From positions 1-5,412 of the forward strand of contig CABTWP010000082.1 in the NCBI GenBank assembly GCA_902488525.1: a stretch of DNA of 5,412 bases, read 5' to 3'. Source of the stretch: an uncultured Collinsella sp. (lineage in GTDB: Bacteria > Actinomycetota > Coriobacteriia > Coriobacteriales > Coriobacteriaceae). The translations under genes were made by a program, and so were the position numbers. The notes under the pieces are model-generated. The model saw nothing but the letters and a program-made list of their open reading frames with translations, ran no database searches and was not told where the DNA came from. This document shows, in pieces, positions 1 through 3,454 of this stretch. Within the stretch, counting starts at the first letter, position 1; each line of letters opens with the position of its first letter.

Positions 1-34
1 AAAACCTGCCAAAATAAACCTGTCCCTTATTGGC
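1..34 (-). repeat. Dispersed short repeat, left copy
   Basis: Positions 1-34 match 5378-5411 with one mismatch (a29 against t5406), in the same orientation. A third copy lies inverted at 3200-3231. The core on the minus strand is GGGACAGGT (18-26 on the plus strand) followed by TTTATTTTGGCAGGT. In this copy the inverted arms that make a hairpin at the right edge are degraded: TGCCAAAA at 7-14 faces TATTGGCG at 28-35. It looks like a REP- or MITE-like intergenic element; the family is not identified from the sequence alone. The element may continue past the window edge. Confidence 0.75.
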
Positions 35-111
35 GGGGCAGTTAACGCAGTGCAGGTTGAGCATATGCGAGCGAGCGGTCTCCGGGTGCGGTAAGGTGAC
101 GTGAAACAAGC

Positions 112-136
112 GGGCGCTGACCTTTTGGTCGCGCCC
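112..136. other. Hairpin in larE downstream tail
   Basis: GGGCGC (112-117) and GACC (119-122) pair with GGTC (127-130) and GCGCCC (131-136) around a TTTT loop, leaving one bulged T at 118. That gives ten base pairs, mostly G-C. No T-run follows on either strand, so it is not a standard intrinsic terminator. It may be a structural part of the repeat-like block 1-214. Confidence 0.45.
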
Positions 137-187
137 GTGAAGTTGAACGTCAGATTGCCGTGTCCGGAGCCCGCGCAGCGCCGAGCA

Positions 188-214
188 GTTACGCCGTTTG
201 TAAAACGGCGTAAC
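188..214 (-). terminator. 12-bp perfect hairpin at the larE stop codon
   Basis: GTTACGCCGTTT (188-199) and AAACGGCGTAAC (203-214) form a perfect 12-bp stem with a 3-base loop. On the larE strand the stem starts at the base next to the stop codon. No T-tract follows (the minus strand continues TGCTCGGCG), so classical intrinsic termination is doubtful. It may instead protect the mRNA 3' end, cause Rho-assisted stopping, or be the end of the adjoining repeat block. Confidence 0.5.
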
Positions 215-1093
215 CTAAAGGTTCATGTTGCCGTGAATGTAGGGGGTGACCTCGGGGGAGATATGGTCGCAGCCCAGCCCGCGCAGCGCGGACTCGATGG
301 CGGCGGGCAGCGGGGTCTTGCCCTCGGCATCGACGGCGGTGCCGCCGAGCGCGGCAATCTTGGCGACATCTGCGGGTGCGGCCTCGATATGCATGCAGCC
401 GCCGACCAAGCGCGCGCGTACCTGTGCCAGGTCAAGATCGTGCAGGTAGTCCTCGCAGGTGCGGATCAAATCGACCTTCTCGCGCGTAAGCTCCTCGCCC
501 GTGGGGACGCGGGTGGCAAGACATGCTCCCGCCGGCAGGTTCCAAACGGGATAGCCCCATGCGCGCAGCAGCTCGCGCTCTTCGTCCTTGGTAAAGCCGA
601 CCTCCATGAGAGGGGAGCGTACGCCGAGCTCTTCTGCCGCACGCATGCCGGGGCGGTAGTCACCGCGATCGCTTGCATTGCTGCCATCGATGACGGTGGG
701 AAAGCCGAGCGACTTGGCGTGGTTGACGATGGCGGTAAAGCCGGCGTGCTTGCAGTGGTAGCAGCGATTAGCATCGTTGCAGGCTACTTGGGGGAGCTGC
801 AGCTGATCCACCGAAAGATTGAGCACGGGGAGCTTAAAATGCGGCCCCTCATTGGCCTGTCCATCAACGGACTGCTCAAACGAAGTCTGTTCGGGCGTGC
901 CGATGAGCGGCGTGGTGAGATGGATGAGGAGGGTATTGGTAGGCATGATGCGGGCGCACACGGCGGCCAAAAAGCTGCTGTCAACGCCGCCGGAAAACCC
1001 GATGGCCACGCGCCCGTATGCCAAAAGCAGCTGTTCGAGCGCCGATAGCTTGTCTTGAAGCTCCTCTGCGGGTGCCGTGGTGTCTAAAATCAT
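215..1093 (-). CDS. larE: LarE, ATP-dependent pyridinium biscarboxylate mononucleotide sulfur insertase
   Basis: LarE activates the carboxylates of pyridinium-3,5-biscarboxylic acid mononucleotide by adenylation and replaces them with thiocarboxylates. The product is metallated by LarC to give the nickel-pincer nucleotide cofactor of lactate racemase and related enzymes. The 292-residue cytosolic protein has the PP-loop ATP site SGGVDSS (34-40), the motif NRCYHCK (109-115), DGSNASDRGDYRPG (136-149), and NLPAGACLATRVPTGEE (185-201). It ends PYIHGNMNL, like the usual GxRxGxMN ending of the family. C191 lies at or beside the sulfur-donor cysteine of sacrificial LarE (Cys176 in Lactobacillus plantarum); with C111 and C114 it could instead hold a [4Fe-4S] cluster, as in the Thermotoga maritima type (inference). 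The ATG at 1093 has AAGGAA upstream and a start just ahead of the PP-loop domain. No larA, larB or larC lies in the window. The product name is secure; the sulfur mechanism is not. Confidence 0.92.
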   Translation of the reverse strand: MILDTTAPAEELQDKLSALEQLLLAYGRVAIGFSGGVDSSFLAAVCARIMPTNTLLIHLTTPLIGTPEQTSFEQSVDGQANEGPHFKLPVLNLSVDQLQLPQVACNDANRCYHCKHAGFTAIVNHAKSLGFPTVIDGSNASDRGDYRPGMRAAEELGVRSPLMEVGFTKDEERELLRAWGYPVWNLPAGACLATRVPTGEELTREKVDLIRTCEDYLHDLDLAQVRARLVGGCMHIEAAPADVAKIAALGGTAVDAEGKTPLPAAIESALRGLGCDHISPEVTPYIHGNMNL

Positions 1094-1099
1094 GAAACG

Positions 1100-1105
1100 T
1101 TCCTT
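1100..1105 (-). promoter_or_regulatory. Ribosome binding site of larE
   Basis: The minus strand reads AAGGAA, then six bases, then ATG at 1093-1091. The good Shine-Dalgarno match supports this start over any internal one. Confidence 0.7.
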
Positions 1106-1127
1106 ATCGTTGAGTACTCGATCGAAA

Positions 1128-1135
1128 ACTATAAT
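1128..1135. promoter_or_regulatory. Overlapping divergent -10 candidates for larE and the HAD gene
   Basis: The plus strand carries a perfect TATAAT at 1130-1135. The minus strand carries TATAGT over 1128-1133. Either could be a -10 box, the first for the HAD gene (leader of about 125 nt) and the second for larE (leader of about 28 nt). The -35 boxes are poor: TTATGG on the minus strand, 18 bp away (1157-1152), and nothing convincing on the plus strand. If both are used, the two polymerases would exclude each other. Confidence 0.35.
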
Positions 1136-1189
1136 CCTAATGCGTTACTTGCCATAAGACTTCTATCTGTGTAACGAAAGTGCAATATG

Positions 1190-1206
1190 GTATATACGTT
1201 ATATAC
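1190..1206. repeat. TATATAC direct repeat in HAD leader
   Basis: TATATAC occurs at 1191-1197 and 1200-1206, nine bases apart. The first copy lies in the palindrome GTATATAC (1190-1197). It is an AT-rich island in GC-rich DNA, 60-77 bp before the HAD start. It could be a second -10 region or a regulator site; nothing in the sequence decides which. Confidence 0.35.
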
Positions 1207-1255
1207 AAGTTGCCAAATGCGGTAGAGTTGCGGCAATGCGACAGCGAGAGTCGAT

Positions 1256-1260
1256 GGGGG
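1256..1260 (+). promoter_or_regulatory. Weak ribosome binding site deciding the HAD start
   Basis: GGGGG lies six bases before ATG 1267. It is a modest Shine-Dalgarno match, but together with the family motif beginning right at this ATG it favours 1267 over the in-frame GTG at 1180, which would add 29 residues unlike the family. Confidence 0.5.
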
Positions 1261-1266
1261 ACCGAT

Positions 1267-1917
1267 ATGATCAAGGCTGTTATTTTTGACATGGATGGAA
1301 CGCTGGTCGATACCGAGCGTTTGGGGATTAAGGCCTGGAAGGCAGGCGCCGCTGAGCTGGGGCTCGCGATTGATGAAGCGCTGATCCATCAGTTTATCGG
1401 CCGCACGCTGCCCGATGTTATGGACATCCTTGATGAGCATTACGGCAGCCATGAAACCACCGAGGCGATCTATCGTCGCCACAAGGAGATTCGCGACGAG
1501 ATGGTCAAGACCGAACTGGAACTTAAGGCCGGTGCCGCCGAGTGCCTAGACGAGCTGCTGGCTGCGGGCTATCACGTGGGTCTAGCGACGTCGTCGCGCC
1601 TCGTTACGGCCGAGCGCAACCTTAAGATGGTCGGTCTTTTTGGCAAGTTTGAAACGGTAACGTGTGGCGAGGACGTCGTGCACGGCAAGCCCGACCCCGA
1701 GATGTATCTGCTCGCCTGCGAGCGCGCGGGCTTTGCTCCCGAGGAATGTGCCGTGGTCGAGGATTCGCGCAACGGTTGCGTCTCGGGCATTACGGCCGGC
1801 TGCCATGTCTTTGCCGTCCCCGATATCGTGCCGCTGCCGCAGGACGTGGTGGATGGCTGCGAGGCCGTGCTCGATACGTTGTTCGACCTGGCGGCGGCAA
1901 TCAAGGCTGTGCGCTAG
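1267..1917 (+). CDS. HAD subfamily IA hydrolase, beta-phosphoglucomutase-like phosphatase
   Basis: This is a cytosolic haloacid dehalogenase superfamily enzyme that transfers or hydrolyses a phosphate ester through an aspartyl-phosphate. The 216-residue length is normal for the family. Motif I is DMDGTLVDTE (8-17), with nucleophile D8 and acid/base D10; a helical cap follows (about 18-85). Motif II is T108 or S109 in GLATSS, motif III is K141 in GKPDPEMY, and motif IV is the Mg2+-binding E165/D166 in VVEDSRNG. All catalytic residues are present. The position equal to H20 of Lactococcus beta-phosphoglucomutase is glycine (G20), so a true mutase role is doubtful; a phosphatase acting on sugar phosphates or similar metabolites is more likely (inference). 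The ATG at 1267 starts exactly before the family motif. The gene is transcribed away from larE and toward lacI, alone. The natural substrate cannot be read from the sequence. Confidence 0.92.
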   Translation: MIKAVIFDMDGTLVDTERLGIKAWKAGAAELGLAIDEALIHQFIGRTLPDVMDILDEHYGSHETTEAIYRRHKEIRDEMVKTELELKAGAAECLDELLAAGYHVGLATSSRLVTAERNLKMVGLFGKFETVTCGEDVVHGKPDPEMYLLACERAGFAPEECAVVEDSRNGCVSGITAGCHVFAVPDIVPLPQDVVDGCEAVLDTLFDLAAAIKAVR

Positions 1918-1955
1918 AAAATTGCGGCGTTAAAACGAGCGATTGCTCACGTTTA

Positions 1956-2005
1956 CGCTTAAGCAAAAGGGGCCCGGCAATGGTCGGGCCCCTTTTGCTT
2001 AAGCG
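1956..2005. terminator. Bidirectional intrinsic terminator, 21-bp perfect stem
   Basis: Arms at 1956-1976 and 1985-2005 are perfectly complementary over 21 bp around the 8-base loop GCAATGGT. The GC core GGGGCCCG/CGGGCCCC is flanked by AAAA on one side and TTTT on the other, so each strand reads a GC stem followed by TTTTGCTT. It serves the convergent HAD gene (stop at 1917) and the LacI gene (stop at 2031). A smaller hairpin precedes it: GAGC 1937-1940 with GCTC 1945-1948, extended by AAAC/GTTT. Confidence 0.93.
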
Positions 2006-2030
2006 GCGACTTAGCATACTCGCGGGCGTG

Positions 2031-3143
2031 CTATAGATACGCACCGAGGTTGATGGCCGTGGCGTCGGTCTGGCTGCTTGCCTGGGTGCTGGCGCGTTCC
2101 AGCAGGAACGGCCGCACGAGTTCTTGGCGGTTGATGTCCTCGATGGCCGTGACCGCGGTGACGGTGCGCGCGGCAGAGCTGACGTGGATATGCTTGGTCT
2201 TTGCCGGGGCCTTGTTCTCGATTTGCTCCATGAGCAATTGAACGCCCTTGCGGCCAATCTCGTAGCCCGGGGGCGCTACCGTAGTGAGCGGGACCGATCC
2301 ACTCCAAGCGAGCGGGTTGCCATCGCAGCCTGCTACGCGTACTTGCCCGGGGACAGAGATGCCCTTGTCGACCAGCGCCGAGATAACGCCCGAGGCCAAC
2401 ACGTCGGTCAGGCCGACGACAAAATCGGGGCGTTCGTTCGCGGGGCGCTCGGCGATTTGGGCACCGATGCCGTAGCCGTCGGCAGCGGTATTCCATTCGC
2501 CGGCGTCGATGACTTCGATCTTGATATCGGGGTGCAGGGCGAGGGCCTTGTGAATGCCAAGCACGCGTAGGGTGAGCTGCATAAATGCTGCTCGGCCGAC
2601 GACGACAATATGGTGTGCGCCGCGGGCGATGGCGAGCTCGGCAATGATGCGACCTTGGGCCTCGTTGTCGGCCGCTACGTAGTAGCCGGGCTCGGAACAG
2701 TGGATGTCCAGATGGACGATCGGCACGGGCATTTTAGTCATGGCCGGATGCCAGTCGGGGGACGCCATGGGCTGAACCATGACGCCGGACATCTGGGTGC
2801 CCATAAAGTAGCGCAGGTAATGGTTCTCGAGAATATCGTCATTATCGGCGTTGGCGATGAGCAGGTCGTAGCCGTGCTTGCGGGCCTCGTTGTGGGCGCC
2901 GCTGGCGATTTGGAGCGAAAAGCCGTGGTCGAGACGGGGGAGCACCAGGCCAAAGGACTTGGTGGCGCCGCCCGCGAGCTGACGGGCGCTTTGGTTGGGC
3001 AGGTAGCCAAGGCGATTGATGGTCTCGTTGATGAGCTTGAGGGTCTCGGGGCGTAGCTTTTCGGGGTGGTTGAGCGCGTTGGAGACCGTGCCCAACGAAA
3101 CCCCGGCCTCGCGCGCGACGTCGCTGATTTTTACCTTTGCCAT
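2031..3143 (-). CDS. LacI-family transcriptional repressor, ligand unknown
   Basis: A 370-residue DNA-binding regulator. The N-terminal helix-turn-helix is VKISDVAREAGVSLGTVSNA (4-23), followed by the hinge NQSARQLAGG (50-59), where L56 would enter the minor groove. The rest is a periplasmic-binding-protein-like effector domain: start at SFGLVLPRL (63-71), VAADNEAQG (156-164), VGLTDVLASG (243-252), VAGCDGN (270-276), PLTTVAPP (285-292). These place it in the sugar-responsive LacI/GalR group. The usual ending PFLLERAST is followed by about 12 extra residues. The ATG at 3143 has AAGGGG five bases upstream and starts right at the HTH; an in-frame ATG at 3344 would add 67 non-family residues. It is divergent from glmS. 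A LacI-type operator at 3154-3167 overlaps its own leader, so autorepression is likely. No sugar transport or catabolic genes are in the window, so the effector cannot be named. Confidence 0.95.
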   Translation of the reverse strand: MAKVKISDVAREAGVSLGTVSNALNHPEKLRPETLKLINETINRLGYLPNQSARQLAGGATKSFGLVLPRLDHGFSLQIASGAHNEARKHGYDLLIANADNDDILENHYLRYFMGTQMSGVMVQPMASPDWHPAMTKMPVPIVHLDIHCSEPGYYVAADNEAQGRIIAELAIARGAHHIVVVGRAAFMQLTLRVLGIHKALALHPDIKIEVIDAGEWNTAADGYGIGAQIAERPANERPDFVVGLTDVLASGVISALVDKGISVPGQVRVAGCDGNPLAWSGSVPLTTVAPPGYEIGRKGVQLLMEQIENKAPAKTKHIHVSSAARTVTAVTAIEDINRQELVRPFLLERASTQASSQTDATAINLGAYL

Positions 3144-3148
3144 AGCGG

Positions 3149-3154
3149 CCCCTT
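3149..3154 (-). promoter_or_regulatory. Ribosome binding site of the LacI gene
   Basis: The minus strand reads AAGGGG, then CCGCT, then ATG. The spacing of five and the strong match decide the 3143 start. Its first base touches the edge of the putative operator. Confidence 0.75.
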
Positions 3155-3167
3155 TGATGCGTTTCAA
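3154..3167. promoter_or_regulatory. Candidate LacI-family operator, probably autoregulatory
   Basis: TTGATGCGTTTCAA is an imperfect palindrome, with 10 of 14 positions symmetric around a central CG. This is the general layout of LacI/GalR operators such as TTGAAACGTTTCAA. It lies between the predicted -10 (3179-3184) and the LacI start, next to the ribosome binding site, where binding would block transcription. That the neighbouring LacI protein binds it is inference. Confidence 0.55.
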
Positions 3168-3178
3168 GTACAAGCCAG

Positions 3179-3187
3179 ATTGTAGCA
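3179..3187 (-). promoter_or_regulatory. Extended -10 promoter of the LacI gene
   Basis: The minus strand reads TGCTACAAT: an extended -10 TGN before TACAAT, one mismatch from TATAAT. No good -35 exists at 16-18 bp. That position is the A/T-run edge of the dispersed repeat (3200-3206), consistent with an extended -10 promoter that needs little -35 contact. The start would fall near 3172, just before the operator. Confidence 0.5.
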
Positions 3188-3199
3188 TCCCAAACCTAC

Positions 3200-3231
3200 A
3201 AAAAAGGGACAGGTTTATTGTGGCAGGTTTA
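3200..3231 (+). repeat. Dispersed short repeat, middle copy (inverted)
   Basis: An A-run followed by GGGACAGGT (3206-3214), TTATTGTGG and CAGGTTT. It matches the reverse complement of the copies at 1-34 and 5378-5411, with one core mismatch at g3220. Two AGGTTTA units sit 14 bases apart at 3211-3217 and 3225-3231. The hairpin arms seen at the right-edge copy are broken here. It lies between the lacI -10 and the glmS upstream elements, so its insertion would have set the lacI -35 region. Confidence 0.75.
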
Positions 3232-3257
3232 TCTGGGGAAACGCCGTTGCCGGCGCG

Positions 3258-3292
3258 ACCACCACGAAGGGGGCAGGTACCTTTGTGGTGGT
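3258..3292 (+). repeat. Hairpin element with GGGGCAGGT loop
   Basis: ACCACCACGAAGG (3258-3270) pairs with CCTTTGTGGTGGT (3280-3292) to form a 13-bp stem with one G-U pair, closing the 9-base loop GGGCAGGTA. The motif GGGGCAGGT (3270-3278) resembles GGGACAGGT of the dispersed repeat 26 bp away. No T-run follows, so it is not a simple terminator. It is probably a second type of small palindromic intergenic repeat. Confidence 0.6.
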
Positions 3293-3319
3293 TTGAACCG
3301 GCTGGACGTGTGTGCATCG

Positions 3320-3353
3320 AGTGGTATCTAAGTTGAGATACCACTTCTGGTAT
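3320..3353. promoter_or_regulatory. Palindrome cluster with three TGGTAT half-sites upstream of glmS
   Basis: AGTGGTATCT (3320-3329) and AGATACCACT (3336-3345) form a perfect 10-bp inverted repeat with a 6-base spacer. A third half-site TGGTAT (3348-3353) pairs with ATACCA (3338-3343) across CTTC. The cluster ends where the glmS -35 should be, which suits a regulator site. The TGGT half-sites recall those of GntR/HutC amino-sugar regulators (DasR, NagR), but the spacing differs, so the regulator is not identified. An RNA hairpin is a weaker alternative, because the site lies upstream of the predicted transcription start. Confidence 0.5.
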
Positions 3354-3374
3354 ATCAGCTTGCGTTTGCGTGAG

Positions 3375-3380
3375 TACAAT
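3375..3380 (+). promoter_or_regulatory. Candidate -10 box of glmS
   Basis: TACAAT, one mismatch from consensus, inside the small palindrome GAGTA-CAA-TACTC (3372-3384). The -35 at 17 bp (3352-3357, ATATCA) is poor and abuts the TGGTAT cluster, which could mean activator dependence. It predicts a start near 3387 and a leader of about 68 nt. Confidence 0.4.
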
Positions 3381-3439
3381 ACTCGAACGTTATGCGTCTC
3401 AGCGCCCCCTGTGCGTGGACGTTTTGCAGTCAAGCGGAC

Positions 3440-3445
3440 GAAGGG
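3440..3445 (+). promoter_or_regulatory. Ribosome binding site of glmS
   Basis: GAAGGG lies nine bases before ATG 3455. It supports the start that gives the obligatory Met-Cys-Gly-Ile N-terminus, rather than the in-frame ATG at 3392. Confidence 0.7.
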
Positions 3446-3454
3446 ATTTATCCT

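Larger units (their letters stand above)
2..214 (-). other. Open frame continuing after the larE stop, unrecognised
   Basis: Directly after the larE TAG (217-215) the same frame stays open for 71 codons to the left window edge. It begins VTPFYKRRNCSALRGL and ends in the dispersed repeat, read as NKGQVYFGRF. There is no start near its beginning: the first usable ATG is at 64-62 and a TTG lies at 109-107, and I see no clear ribosome binding site. In GC-rich DNA an open frame of this length is not rare. It could be non-coding repeat sequence (most likely), the remnant of a gene, or the start of a small gene running off the window. I do not recognise the peptide and assign no function. Confidence 0.3.

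Noticed and set aside
101..1048. Long plus-strand open frame opposite larE (315 codons)
   Set aside because: It is the antisense shadow of larE. GC-rich codon bias keeps it open; it has no family motifs, while larE has PP-loop and C-terminal motifs in the other direction.
1180..1266. Upstream in-frame GTG start for the HAD gene
   Set aside because: It would add 29 residues before the motif that normally opens this family, and lies in AT-rich promoter-like DNA; ATG 1267 has a ribosome-binding-like GGGGG.
2124..3056. Plus-strand open frames opposite the LacI gene
   Set aside because: They are antisense shadows of a complete repressor gene with HTH and effector-domain motifs; no start signal or recognisable domain.
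3144..3344. N-terminal extension of the LacI protein to ATG 3344
   Set aside because: The extra 67 codons cross the operator, promoter and repeat elements and resemble nothing in LacI proteins; 3143 has a strong ribosome binding site.
3399..3412. Possible fragment of the glmS ribozyme core (AGCGCC)
   Set aside because: The match is six bases in GC-rich DNA, with no room for the ribozyme pairing elements before the start codon.
3392..3454. glmS start at the upstream ATG 3392
   Set aside because: GlmS needs Cys as the first residue after Met removal, which only the 3455 start gives.
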